DNA of 64,000 nucleotides from Watersipora subatra (Eukaryota > Bryozoa > Gymnolaemata > Cheilostomatida > Watersiporidae), in NCBI RefSeq assembly GCF_963576615.1, contig NC_088708.1, positions 8,866,001-8,930,000 of the forward strand, read 5' to 3'. Under the pieces are notes generated by a model that made no database searches, was not told the origin of the DNA, and was given only the letters and a program-made list of their open reading frames with translations. Positions within the stretch are counted from its first letter, which is position 1. Each line of letters opens with the position of its first letter. The translations under genes and the position numbers were made by a program. Of the stretch, positions 35,501 to 48,188 are shown piece after piece.

Positions 35501-38500
35501 AAATGCACTTAACACACAGTCATAGAGCTGTATGTATATCTTGGATAAGGCTGCTACCGAGATGTGCCCGAAATAACATCTGAATATATACGCGAGGAAA
35601 CCGGCTTTACTGATTATGGCTGCGTATGCTATAGCCTACCTGCACTCCGCCGATCACACGCTTAGACGGAGTTGAAGTAGTCACTTGGGGAGCTACGACG
35701 ACCATGACAGGCGTATTTCCACCTCCACCACCAAAGAGTTGCGAGGTGAAGGAAGCTGGTAATGATATCACACTGCCACCACCTGTGAATAAACAGTAAT
35801 CAAACTCCCATTATACTAAATAATTAAAAGGAAGTAATGCACATTTTTTACAAAAAGTGATCAAGATATGCTCAATGTTTGGTTAGACGGACTGAGCCAA
35901 CTTTCAGTATAGATATTTGAAAATCTTCTTGATTATCACTTGGTTTCCTTTCTCCAACATTTGCTCATCCCTAGCATCCTTCTACACATGCATGTTACGT
36001 ATATGTAATAATTCAAAGAAAACTCTTCCTATAATGTTTTACTTTTTAAAAATTGGGTCTTGCTCTATAAAATTGGGTAAGCTCAGGTTTCAGCACAGTC
36101 GTGCTACAACATGTATTCCTACCAACTTTACCATTCGTACCAGTTAGTAACCGATCAGATTATATCGGAACTCCCAGAATATTACGCCCTCAGAATATTA
36201 CGCCCTAACTCATTTAATTTGCATTATAGCCCAAAAATCTCCAATAACTCCTTCATAAACACCACAGGGTAGTTACATAAAACCATGGAAAAAAGTACAA
36301 TGCTGGTGAAACCAAGGTAGTACGGTAGTAATCAATAAAAAAGGTTTTTATTGTTCCTCTGCCTTAGAGTAAAGAAGCATAGGCTTGACAATGCATATGT
36401 GCAGAGGTAGGGTGATATACGGCACAACTCCGTCTAATACATGACAATGCATATGCGCAGAGGTAGGGTGATATACGGCACAACTCCATCTAATAAATGA
36501 CAATGTATACACGCAGAAGTAGAGTGATAGAGATATACGGCATAACTCCGTCTAATAAATGACAATGTATACACGCAGAGGTAGAGTGATAGAGATATAT
36601 GGCACAACTCCATCTAATAAACGACAATGCATACACGCAGAAGTAGAGTGATAGAGATATACGGTACAACTCCGTCTAACAAACGTGAGGATATGTTTAA
36701 CTCAACCTTTTCATATATGTATCTTTTGTGTTTTATTTTAAATTTTTACCAACCATTTTACTTTCACTTACTAAACTGCAATGTTTCAAGGAATTTCAAA
36801 CACAGTAAATTACTTTAACTTTCACATCATATGTAAGAGAATTTGTATATTGAACTGGCCACAAGCAGGGGTTTGACGGTGCTGTTAACGATAAGACCTC
36901 AATGTTTCCCAGCGCTCAGTGTTATTGACATAAAGTTTCACTAAAAACATATTTCTTTTTGTAAATCTACAAAATTTCACAAACAAAAATGTTTAAAAGT
37001 TTTCAGAAAAGTTGTGTGACCTATAAATAAGTTGTGTGACTTATAAATAAGTGGTGTGACCTATAAATAAGCAGGTAAGAAAGAATACCAAATATATTGA
37101 TTTTAATTCTAATTGGTTAAACTGATTTTCGGCATTGTCATTGCCAACGTGATTAAACACACAAATGAGGAATTTCATATAAATGATATAATAAGGAGCA
37201 GCTCTCTTCTCACAGCTGCAGTTGCTAACCTAAACCCTGTGTCAGACAACGGCTTTGTTTAATACAAATTAAGAAATCATTATCAATTACCCTGATAAGT
37301 TGTATTCAACATTGCCCTCTATCATATAAAACTCTTACAATCAAACCTTAACTTATTATTCGATCGAAGTTATTCGATTCCCGTATGCACTTGTCATGCC
37401 AAGGCCATCGTAGGTTGGAGCAAAGAATACATTTTTTTCTATTTAATCTGATGTACAGCCTAAATGTTTAACAATAAATACATCAGACAATTACAAACAG
37501 TACCTATTAAAATGAATGAATTATATAAAACTACGTAAACAACAATACATGTAAAAAACTTGACTACGCAAAACACTAAAGTAACCATGCAAAACAAAAG
37601 TAATATAGTATGAATCACTAAAAAGAGGTATTGTCATATCGTTGTGATGCGAATGGTTAAACGCTAGCCTATAAATCTGCATTTTCTGTTGCGAGTCTGC
37701 AACAACCTCTTCTAAGCTAGTCTTCACCTACTACCTGAGAAGATTATTCTACTTATCGCTAGAACCAATGGTAGTAATAACACGCCTTCACGCATAGCAA
37801 CAAATAATGGCACCCTTAACGATTAAAACATGCCTTTTTGTTATGAGGGCATATTTGAGCACATCACGGAGTCATCTGCTCGATCACAAGAATCTAAAGA
37901 TGGGACAACTACAATACCTGTCTGTATTTGAGCTGAACCATCTGGTTGATATACAATTTGATTTTCTGCAGAGCCAGGCTGAACAACAACAGCATTCTGT
38001 TGTGTGGCTACTTGTGTGTGTCCATTTATCACCTGCACCTGCAAATCATTCCCACTAGTTACTACATAAGAGTAAACTATAAACACAACCCGCGCCACTA
38101 GAACAAGGATGTCAGCAAAAAATCATCGGGCAGATTGAAGGCCAGTAGAAAATGCAGTGTGCTCAAAAAAGATCATTTTTTATGACTAATTAAGGTGACG
38201 AAACAATTTAAAGTTATGCATTATAATTAGGCATTTTGGCCTCAAGTAAGCGTGCGTGATAGCAAGCAATCAGCATTACACTAAACCAGCCGTATAGCCG
38301 CTGAACAACATTTGGTAGATAGGAAAGATATTAATATATATTTATACAAGACAAAATTGCACAAAAACACAAGCTGTAAACCAATCAATTTTAAACACTC
38401 AAGCTCTGCTCTTAACTTCTGTGCAATCTACACAGATCTTTGCTACACGATAAATAGACATCACATTAGTGAAACTAATTGCCACCACTTAAAAACAGCC

Positions 38501-41500
38501 ATAGAATAGCAGACTCTGTAGTTCAGTAAACACTACATAGTACTCGCAACCACAATACATTTAAGTTAATTTGTAGGATCACATGCCTTTATTATTAAAG
38601 AGATATCGGCCTACACTCTCTGCCTATGTAGGTCAAGGGTTGAACTTTTCCCGACGAGCGAACTGTCTGAGTATGTTTGTATACTGACAATGAGATTCAG
38701 AGATCAATTACATCTAAATATCAATTATGAGCTAAACTTTTGAGAAACCAGGCATCTTCCACTAAACATCAATCTGCAAAGACTATGAGCTAATTTTTTA
38801 CTGTTGGGACACGATGCCACCTTTATTTGCATAAGGAAAAAAAAATGTTGAAAAAAAATTCCACCAAAATTTTCACATATTCGAAGATTTAAATTCGGTG
38901 GGTTGATATTGATAGTTCAGTAAAAAGTACTTGCTATCCAGACGCTCTTTACTAGACACGCTGAGTAAAATAGCTTGTCACGAACAAGCATAACACCGAT
39001 TTTATGAAGCTAACTCTGTCATTATCACGGGGCATAAGCTGTTCACAAGCTCAACCCAATTCCCTAAATAGAACAGAACATACCTGCTGGTACTGTGGCT
39101 GGTTGGCCTGTGTTGTTGTCTGTACAGTCATGAACTGCGGGGTAGAAGCAGTTGTCGATTGCTGAATAACTTGACCACCTTGAGCTAGCTGGAAGACCTG
39201 AAGCGTAGATGATCAGTTTAACTAAGGTGGTGAAAAATGGGGGGAAGAAAATAACAAATACCGGCAATGGTACGAATAAAAATTAATAGATGTTTACACC
39301 CAGTTTAATGTTGTTTACCACCTAAACTTGAGTTACAGGTCTTAAACACCCACAACTATAAAGAACGCTAAGAGCATAACTTCTATAAATAAGAGAACAT
39401 AACTTCTTTAAATAAGAGAACAAAACTTTTAGAAATAAGAGAACATTACTTCTATAAAAAGATCAATATATGATTACTCATGGTGGCATTGGTATTGCTG
39501 AGACAAGACGCGTCATAACTAATTTTTGTAATGCTTAGAATTAGCAAAACCAACAACAGAGTCTTTTCTTTAGTTAACATGGAGATACAGTAAACAGGTT
39601 AATTTCCTTTTCCCTAAAAGAAAGATTACAGGAAGCCACCAAGATTTCGCTCGACTATATCAAATTGGTAACGTATACCATTACCAATCAAAATGCATGT
39701 ATTATTCGCAAAACTTTATACATGCATAATAAATCACAAAAATATTTTGATGGTAATGTTACAATTACAAGCGCATTTCATAGCTTCATCCATGTAGCTC
39801 TATTAATCTATGCATGAAGCAAGATGCAGCATAACGCGCATGCGTATTCGGTATAAATGGGGTGTAGGCGATGATTGATTCTAACTTCGATAATTTCTAA
39901 ACAAATCCCGACATTTGAGACGAACCACCAGAAAATGATCGCACTGAAACTGTCGAGTTGTAATATTTTAGGCTAATGATTTTCATACAGCATGTTGTTA
40001 TTAGTTTACTACTTGAGCTGAGATTGGCTAATAGTCCAACCATTTCAAGCTAATGTTTAATGACCAACAAATTGGAGTCATTTATATATAATATTTGAAA
40101 AGTTTAACTTCGTAATACTTAGAGTATCGATAAACAGATGCACATGAAAAATCAGATTTTCTAAACATAAAGCTGGTTGCGCATGCCAGTGATTGATAAG
40201 GAGTTATCATATCATACTAAACTACTACTTAACCTAAAGCTACTTTCCATTACTAAATGCAAATACAGTCAAACATGGATAACTCGTCCACGGATAGCTC
40301 GAAAAAATGGTTAATTCGAACATTTCCTTTGGTCCGTTCCCACGTAATGATAAATTGCTATAGATAACTCGAATTCAACACTGTTAATTCGAACTGTTTT
40401 TTTGCCCAACAGCTACCGAAACGGTTGTTTTCGCTTTAGAAAATCACTTTATTCAAAGCCATAGAGGTAAACTTCATCTTTTTGTAATTCATAAGCGTCG
40501 TTATTACCACCATCGGCAAAATATTTTTGTCAACGACTTTTCTAAAAGTTTGGTGAAATTTGATTTATACAGCGATACGATGAATAGCACGGGCTAGCCG
40601 GGTCACGCGCGCAAGAATTTTCGCCACGCACATACAAAACAAAAATCGCATGTTGTTTTGTATGTGCGTGGCGAAAATCCTTGAGTGCGTGACTCGGCTA
40701 GCCCGTGATGAATAGTTTTCCGACGTTGATTCCGTGTTGAATCAACGTCGGAATGTTGAATGTTTAAAACGTCTTAAAAAATGTTGTAATTAAACGTATA
40801 CGTTGTCTGAGCTACAAAAAACTATTCATCGTTTGACCTAAACACAGAATACGTGTGTACATTCAATAAGTATCTATTAAAAAAGCGTGAGTGATATAGA
40901 ATGTACCGTAAAACCTCGTAAAACTTCTAATTGAACTGCCTCGGAGTGTTGCTCTTAACGAATCCCAGGTAAAGTAAGGTAATCTGCATAAACTTCAAGA
41001 AAAAACGGCAAAATTGATGGTGGGTAAAACCCCAAAAGAAAAAAATGTCTTTTCTTTTGAGCATTTCAACAACGATCAAGTTTTGCCAATGTCAATCTGA
41101 AAAACGTCCTGGCAATAACATCACCTCAAACAACAAACCAATCCCAAGTGATAGAAAAATCTCTATACTTTTTCATGAAAACGTTTTAAACTTTACATTA
41201 GAAGCATTTAATTTGAAACAAGCCATTTGTGCTTTTGATTTATATTATAGTTTGTATATGTACATGTATCTACTAATAAATAAGTAAATATATGGACTTG
41301 TGACAGTGCTCTGATAACTTGAATGCTCTGATAATTCGAACACTTTTGCTCGGTCCCTTGAAGTTCGAGTTATCCATGTTTGACTGTATTAGCATAATAA
41401 AATGTATAAACAATGTCTGACCAAGGGCAAACCATTCGTCAAGCGACGACTCACAAGCGCTAACCACCACAGAGTCTCATTAAAATTTATTAATGATTGT

Positions 41501-43110
41501 CACATGAAGTTAAGCTAAGACTGCAAAAAGGCCAAAAAGGTTTTTACAATTTTAGTTGAATAACAATAAGATTATTTGAGGATATAGGCCGATATATATC
41601 ATTGCCACAATAAGACTGATGAGCTAAGACTGACTGACTTTCACAGCTATCACAAGAAGAAACAAATTGAGTTTATAAACCTGCTCAGCAACGGCTTCAC
41701 GAGATATTACTACTAATAATTGTATGCAGTGGTTGTTGTATGCAACCACAACTACCAAGGATCAAATGATAAACGTCTAAACAGATGTAAATTAATTTGC
41801 TAATGTGGTACAATTATTATTAATTTAATTTTAGTTTCTCTTCAAATCAGTCCTATTATACCAATTGTAATCTGTAAGAGTTGTTTTTATAACACAAAAA
41901 TATTGTATGCATGAATTTATAGTGTAACGCAATCCTGACCAACAATTTTTTTTAAAGAAACTTGAAAATCCTTTTTGACTAGAAGGTTTTTCAAGTTTCT
42001 ATTGGTGGGTTTGCAGAAAAATAGGTTAACATCTTTTTACAGACAATATTAACAATTATAAAACATTGGATCACACAATTATCTCTCTAAGTCTGATGAT
42101 CAGATATAACCTTAATAAAAAGACTGTATCATAGTAAGCATGTAGAACAGGTCTAAATATCATTACTGTTGTTTTGTTGTTGAAGCATTTTTCCAAATGA
42201 TGATTTCTTATAATAACGCTAAAAATTAAAAAATATTTTTCATAATGCGCGCTTAACCCACAAAATCAGCAGTAACCTTTCCGTGCTAAGTCTGATTTAA
42301 AAGATATAAGATATATATTATATATATATTTATAAGATATAAGCCTGCTAAAAGATATAAGCTGTAAGTGGCTGCATGATGCAACAAGGAAGTAAATACC
42401 TATTACATACATTGTCATGCAGTTTGATTGGCCGATTTTCCTTCCTTATTGCGCATCACAGAAAAGATTACATATGGACAAATGCCAATTCAAGTAACCA
42501 ATGAAATGTTCCAACGCGAGTTAGAAATAAATAATTGGCTAAGGAATAAGCAAACTAATTTAAATCTAATGATAGGAAAAAGCATCTACAGGGCTGTAAC
42601 TTTTTATACGGTAAACCTTATAAGTGTGTTACTTCTATATAGTGCATACTAAATATGATGAATGCTAAGCAAACATGTTTCTGGACATAATACTTAGTTC
42701 CAAACAGATACAATAAACTTACAGCTGAGTTCAAGTTAGCAGTAGTAGGGCTCTAACATATTTTTAAAAATCTTTTGCGACTGTTTGAATAGGTCAAAAG
42801 CACTTTTGTGTTCAAGTTTACACATTTCTCCTGGCATTAAGGATAATGAGATTGATTTATCGTTCATGCTAAAACTTTCAAACTTGAGGAGTTAAACACG
42901 ACCAGATGAAGCCATACGGGCTCTGTGTGGTTCGGCAACTAGGATTAGGCAGAAGAATGAACAGAGGCTTACCTGTGCCTGTGGAGTCGCTCCAGTCTGA
43001 ACTATGACTGGCTGGGCAACTGACTGTAGCTCAGTGGCTGTCTCAGCCGCTGTTGTGGCGACGCCAGCAGAGACAGAAGTAGCTGTCTGAAAGTCGGCCA
43101 TCTCTGTCAT
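32571..43110 (-). CDS. NFYA: NF-YA, CCAAT-box binding factor subunit A, complete
   Basis: Coding exons read on the minus strand: 43110-42973, 39197-39084, 38038-37918, 35782-35640, 33236-32952 and 32615-32571. All borders are GT-AG and phases join exactly (846 nt, 281 residues). The N-terminal two thirds are Gln/Val/Thr-rich activation sequence ([27 protein letters not shown]). Exon 5 carries the conserved core: the NF-YB/NF-YC association helix ([20 protein letters not shown], residues 182-201), a linker, and the DNA-contacting module ([16 protein letters not shown] to GGRF, residues 215-235). NF-YA joins the histone-fold NF-YB/NF-YC dimer to bind CCAAT in promoters. A 5' UTR segment of exon 1 starts at 43146 after a ttttag acceptor, so another non-coding exon lies upstream. 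The small last exon (MHVTSAIMQ end) is the least certain. Confidence 0.95.
33806..33882 (+). repeat. tRNA-derived SINE head
   Basis: A-box-like tagctcaatggg and, about 35 nt later, B-box-like ggtttcgaaatcaaatc give an internal RNA polymerase III promoter layout. The arms are too decayed for a working tRNA. It lies in NF-YA intron 4. The element's 3' boundary was not determined. Confidence 0.6.
36375..36685. repeat. About 60-bp tandem repeat, five copies
   Basis: Five tandem copies of a unit of about 55-63 bp containing gacaatgtatacacgcagag, gtagagtgatagagatatac and ggcacaactccgtctaataa. The first two copies lack the tagagatat insertion. It lies in NF-YA intron 3. Confidence 0.88.
37010..37072. 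repeat. 20-bp tandem triplet (gttgtgtgacctataaataa)
   Basis: Three consecutive copies of a 20-bp unit with one or two substitutions, in NF-YA intron 3. Confidence 0.85.
40266..41386. mobile_element. pogo-like non-autonomous DNA element, copy 1 (TA duplication)
   Basis: Terminal inverted repeats CAGTCAAACATGGATAACTC, flanked by TA at 40264-40265 and 41387-41388. These termini resemble pogo/Tigger ends. No transposase frame is present. The right half is about 95% like copy 2 at 54445-55204 in inverted orientation. Compared with copy 2 it has extra sequence at about 40572-40970, including a nested foldback element (40588-40706) and a ccgacgttgatt / aatcaacgtcgg hairpin. It lies in NF-YA intron 1. 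Confidence 0.88.
40588..40706. mobile_element. 119-bp foldback MITE with 9-bp target duplication
   Basis: Nearly perfect inverted arms (cacgggctagcc / ggctagcccgt outside; ttttcgccacgcacatacaa / its complement inside) around a short loop, flanked by the direct repeat gatgaatag at 40579-40587 and 40707-40715. A 9-bp duplication suggests a Mutator-like mobiliser. It is nested within the pogo-like copy. Confidence 0.88.
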
Positions 43111-43146
43111 TTTTACTGTTCAATGCCACCAGCACCCCACTCGAGT

Positions 43147-46100
43147 CTAAAACAAAAACAGCATAGCTAGGAATGCAACAAGATGTCTACAGACTGTCAT
43201 GGCTCCAAAATTAATGCAATTGCTTTATTTGGAGGTTTAATTTGTTGAGCCTGAAATGTCTATTCCAACTGAAGGCCCTATGATTGTAGTGATGCAAAGT
43301 ACGTACCTTATAATGTATGTCTACGCTGTCTATCTCAATCTTCTGGTTAACAGATGTAACAGCACTATCCTTTCAACTTCGGTAAAGTACTGGTTAAACA
43401 ATACTCAGCTTTCTCATTTATCTACAAAAATCAAAAATCATTGAATATAAAGTCCGAATTATTTAACACAATAGTAGTAGTATGCTTATGTTAATTAGAA
43501 TGTTCTGGCAGCTCAGCCACAATTACACATGATGCTCTGAAAATTTGCGGGCTCATTTATTATCTTTGTGTATTTTCAAATGCTAGCTTATTTTTTGTCC
43601 TCCACATAATAATAAGAGGCTAAAATCATCTTTTCACAATGGTAAGCATTGGAAGAAATGGTAAAACATTTGGAAAGATATGGTAAACGGGTTCATTTCG
43701 TGTGATGTCACAGAATAAAGTAGATTGTCTTTCATTGCAAACGGCTGTTACAAATGATAATATTACAAATTATTAATATTACAAATATTTCAAACGGTTA
43801 ATGTCTAGGCTATGTAGATATATTTTGTTATGGTAAACTTAGTTTCAATATTTTGGGTGTGTTACAACAGCATGTGTGTGTGTATTTTATTTCATCAATT
43901 AGTATAAATTTATATAATATTAAGCAAAACGAAGATATGGTTATAATATTGATTAAGTTAAAAATAAATGAAAGCTTAGTTCCTACTTGTTAAGGCATGA
44001 TGAGGCCCGCATGCGCAGTAGCACTGCAGCTAGTCGAGGTGCTGGGCCCACAGGAAATGGCATGCTCGAATAGTAGGTTTGGATTAATCTAGACTTAACA
44101 AATGGCCTTTAACATCAACTTTGAAACAAGTGAATGCAGAAGTTTTGCGTAAGTCTCTTGGAAGATTGTTCCATTGTGATGGTACTCTGTATTCGAATGT
44201 TTTTTGACCAGAAGCAGTATAAAATAATGGTAAAGGTAGATTGGTTTTTAAAAATCTGATGTTGTAGTGTTATCTGCATGGAATAGAAAGCTTAAAAAAT
44301 TGAAAGTACTGTGTACATCCTAAATCATTGGACGTTTCCCAAAAACTTTAGGACGTTTTACGTTGGCAAATCAAATACAAAAAGAACATAAAAGTGCCAC
44401 GAAATACGACAGGCTACCGTTAACGTTAAATAGTGTGATACATTATAAACGCACTCTATTACCCTAGCATCAATGGCACAAAAGATACAATAACTGAAAT
44501 GCTTATACGTTACCTCATCGATGTACGGTAGACTACTATTAGTCTAAACGAGTTAGTTCGCTACATAGTTTCTTTCTAATATGTATCGATGTGTAATTTG
44601 AAAGTCGTTTTAAATACATTATATAGCTATACTAAATATTTACATATGTCAGATGGTTGGATGAAAATTGGTGTTTCCCCAACCAGTTGAATTATGTGAT
44701 TGGCTACAAATTCCTTTCCTTCTTATTTCTCAATGGTCCTTCCGACGGCCTATCGCTGCAGTATATAGAGCATAGCGGCTTCTTCATTGGAGACGCAACT
44801 GTCCAATGGCTTCTGGCGGACAAACCAGTAGTTTACGAGCAATCATTAAAAGATGTTGTTAAAGTCAATGCAAAAATACGTAAATATTAACATAAATCTT
44901 TTGAAAAACACTATTTTTGATTAAAAAATATTTAATTAAAAACAATATAAAAATGTGCCATGATGTTTGAAAACAATTTTAAAAGGGAGGTAAATATAAC
45001 TAACAAATAGCCTAAAAAGTTCAAAGAGTGAGGTCATTTCCTTTAGAGTTTACCTTTCGGCATTAAGGCGATTCCTTTTTTCATCGCAAGATTGCGGATT
45101 ATTTTTAGCCGCTATATTTAAACATAATTCCTAGATGTCTCCACTAACCGACTACATATTGATTAGATGCCTTTCGAATGGCTATCGCTAAATGTATTTC
45201 GCTTTGTATTTCTTCGGCACAAAAAATTAAATTTCTAATGCTGAGTGGGCCAAACCGCTAGAATTGTAAATGAATAAGCAAAGTTTACAGGGCAACCAAT
45301 TAAAACCAAAAGGTTGGTTATGTAATGTTTATTTTCGCAAAGAAGTGGTGTTCAAATGTTGTTAAGCCTGCAATTAGAGTTTTTGAATGTAGCTCATAGT
45401 TTTTTTTTACACTAGTGTCGCGTATGAAAAAAAACAAAGAATGCAATAATTGTCATTATGACATACTGTAATGTGTTACCGCCAAATATGATAGGTATAC
45501 AACAAAGGCCTACTACACAGTGCTACGCTGATACTTTGGAGAAAAATATCTTGGGCATTATTAAAATTTAATGTGTGAGAGGCACATTGAGCTGTAAAAT
45601 ATAGAACGTCATTTATAATGCATACACAAACTAAGGATCTGTATATATGTAAAGATGAAACAGAAGTAATTTGTTGCTTTGCCATCACTGTCTTCTTTAT
45701 TTGTTCCTCATACAAGGTCTCCGCCCTCTAATAGTCTTACTCCATAGTCTTTCCTTGTTAAGATTGTATAGGTTGATGTTACTGATTTTTGCTAGATATG
45801 TTACGTTGAGGCCTTGTCTCAGTAGTTTTCTGTGAAAGTTGTCAATTGCTTCTGCAATAGTTTTAGTGATGGACCAAGTTTCACTGTTATACAGGAATAT
45901 ACTTGCTACATAGGCATTGAACGCTTTAGCATTTACTCTAATTCTCTTGTCCTCAGTTATTTGTGTTATATTGTTTATGGCTATGTTGGCACTTTTCTTT
46001 CTTGATTTTATATCTTCCTGTGTATCCAGGCGTGTACATAGATACTTACACTTAGTCCATCAATGGTTTCCGCTTTTCGCTATCTATAGAGGTCGGTTGA

Positions 46101-46893
46101 ACATCAACGCCGAACACTGTAATATACTAATCAACTATTGATTACATGTATAGCCATAAAGAAACGAAGCCTACAGGCAATTTATTGATACAGGAATGTT
46201 GCGAGGTTGTTTAGCTAAAAATTGTCACATGATTTTGATTCTGTTTGATGCTGAAGTACATGATGGAACTTCAGAGATAATTTGCCCATGTTAATGGCTA
46301 GAAGCTGTTTTAATATAAAAATATTATGAAAGTGGAAAAGGCTGAAAATGTTAAAGTAGACCAAATTGAAAATGTTCCCTATCGCACCGTTTATAGTATA
46401 ATCATAATGCAGCACAGATGTTTAGCGTTTGTTTAATAAACCTTGATCTTTTAAGGTTTATCACTTGTCTACATCAGTTGTCAACAACTCATCAATATTA
46501 TTAAGTAATGTGTTTGGTAGACATTTTGTGACAGTACGTGATCCAAAGAGGAGGTTATGTTAAAATAATTAATTTCTTTTAATAAATTAGTAATGTTCAA
46601 TCTTTTACCACCTTATTCTCCTTCTCACCAGGTTGCACCGCATTTTCTAGTTTGCTTGTAATTTTAAGGCTGTTCATGAATCTGTTAATAAGTATTAATG
46701 TTAAAGTTGTTACCAGCTCTATTCTTCCTCATGAACCCCTGATATTCATATCTTCATGTCTCATGTTTAATTCCTAAGTTCAAACCAATTGATTGTAGAT
46801 ATGCTGGTTATATTAGTCTCCTCGATTACAACAGCATTCTGAGCTTTATCAGAGATTTAATGCTATAAGTAGTAGTTACATATTTTTCCTTAA
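43147..46893. other. NF-YA 5' flank and intergenic DNA
   Basis: AT-rich DNA upstream of NF-YA. An NRF1-like gcatgcgcagt at 44010-44020 and local GC enrichment near 43990-44060 could mark the NF-YA promoter or first non-coding exon; this is inference. Apart from a LINE fragment at 45718-46030, no gene or element was identified. Confidence 0.45.
45718..46030 (-). pseudogene. LINE reverse-transcriptase fragment (post-palm region)
   Basis: On the minus strand one frame reads ANIAINNITQITEDKRIRVN, then KAFNAYVASIFLYNSETWSI, then IDNFHRKLLRQGLN and ERLWSKTIRGRRP. The 'FLYNSETW...FHRRxLR' pattern is typical of the thumb/connection region of several LINE clades. No catalytic palm motif lies within the fragment and both ends are cut. 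The clade cannot be named from this stretch alone. Confidence 0.75.
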
Positions 46894-47797
46894 AGGTTGA
46901 CTTGCAACAAAATTCACATAACAGTTATTTGGTGCCAAAAGATTCACTATGTCTTACTCTGCTGTGTCGTAGGTGCAAAATATGTGGAAATGTGATTATG
47001 AGCTCTTATAAGCTCAAAAACGAACAGTTCACCGCAGCCATCATGAAAACGCCGTAGATCGGAATCCCTTTCCAAAATGGCTCAGATGGGACGTAGCTGA
47101 ACACAACGGCTTCTGTTTACACTTTCATGCAAGCTCATTGGTCGAAATATTTTCACAAATGTACTTCACGTATTCAATAAAACCATGTCTATTGTCCTTA
47201 CACGTCTTTTTCATCATCACTGTAATGCTGTCACTTTGAGCACTGATATCTCAAAACCTACTGTAAAGATTTGTTCAACTTTTTAACCTTAGCTCGAAGA
47301 AGTGCATATCATCCTCTGATAAACATGACTAGCCTGGTCACCTGTGGTAGGCGAAAAATGCTGCAGAAATTATTCGCTGTTTGGCAGGAAGTATGGGTCA
47401 CACAATCAGATTACGACTAGACGATTAGACCAAGCCGAAACAAAACTTTAAAGTAGCGAGCATCTATATTTGATACAAGCTTTTCGGTAGAACCCAAAGT
47501 GTTTGTCATAAACTAGTGCTACGAGACGTTTTATATTGAGCCTTTTATTAGCCTTTTAATTCATGTGATAACATCACATGTCAAAACAATAACCAAAATG
47601 TTTGAGAGCGTCATCAAAATAAAAATATTCCAACTACAGCATTTCCGTGATGGCTGCGATTAACTGTTCGTTTTTGAGCTTTTAAGAGCTTGTAATCACA
47701 TTTCCACATATTTTGCACCTACAACACAGCAGAGTAAGACATGGTGAATCTTTTGATACCAAATAACTGTAATGTGAACTTTGTTGCAAGTCAACCT
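46894..47797. mobile_element. 904-bp long-TIR element with TTAA duplication
   Basis: Inverted repeats of about 165 bp: the left arm starts aggttgacttgcaacaaa and the right arm is its near-complement ending at 47797. TTAA flanks both sides (46890-46893 and 47798-47801). There is no coding frame of note. TTAA targets are used by piggyBac and Sola3 families; the termini here do not begin with the usual piggyBac CCC, so the family is open. Confidence 0.85.
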
Positions 47798-48188
47798 TTA
47801 AAGTTTTGTTGTTCCTTTTTAATAGTGGTGTTTATTAAAACTCTTAGACAAGGCAGTTGTGTCAACATGCAACAAATCCATAAATATGCTTATAAAAACC
47901 GGGTTAAAATGCACAATGCCAAACTGACTTATTTGGACTGATGAAGCTAGGAATAGCTCAAAAGTTATAATTAAATGTTGTATATACTGTTAATCAGCGT
48001 CAATACAGATGATTAGTGACAGTATTTGATCAGTCTATTGTGAATTACAAAAAATAATCAAAACAATCTCATTTAAACCGCTTAAAAGACCTACATCAAT
48101 AGACAGTAAAAATATATGATTAATTATTCCTCCAAGGATGGGCTGTTAGTTTGGTGACTATCTCAGCATCCGATCTGTTCAATAATAG

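Noticed and set aside
41045-41287. Short 'conserved' frame also found at 54785-54543
   Set aside because: The two frames match because both are parts of the same pogo-like non-coding element; substitutions do not favour codon third positions in any obvious way.
44090-44330. Possible retroelement-derived segment (gttccattgtgatggtactc region)
   Set aside because: It looked vaguely like a mobile-element tail, but no frame or terminal structure could be supported.
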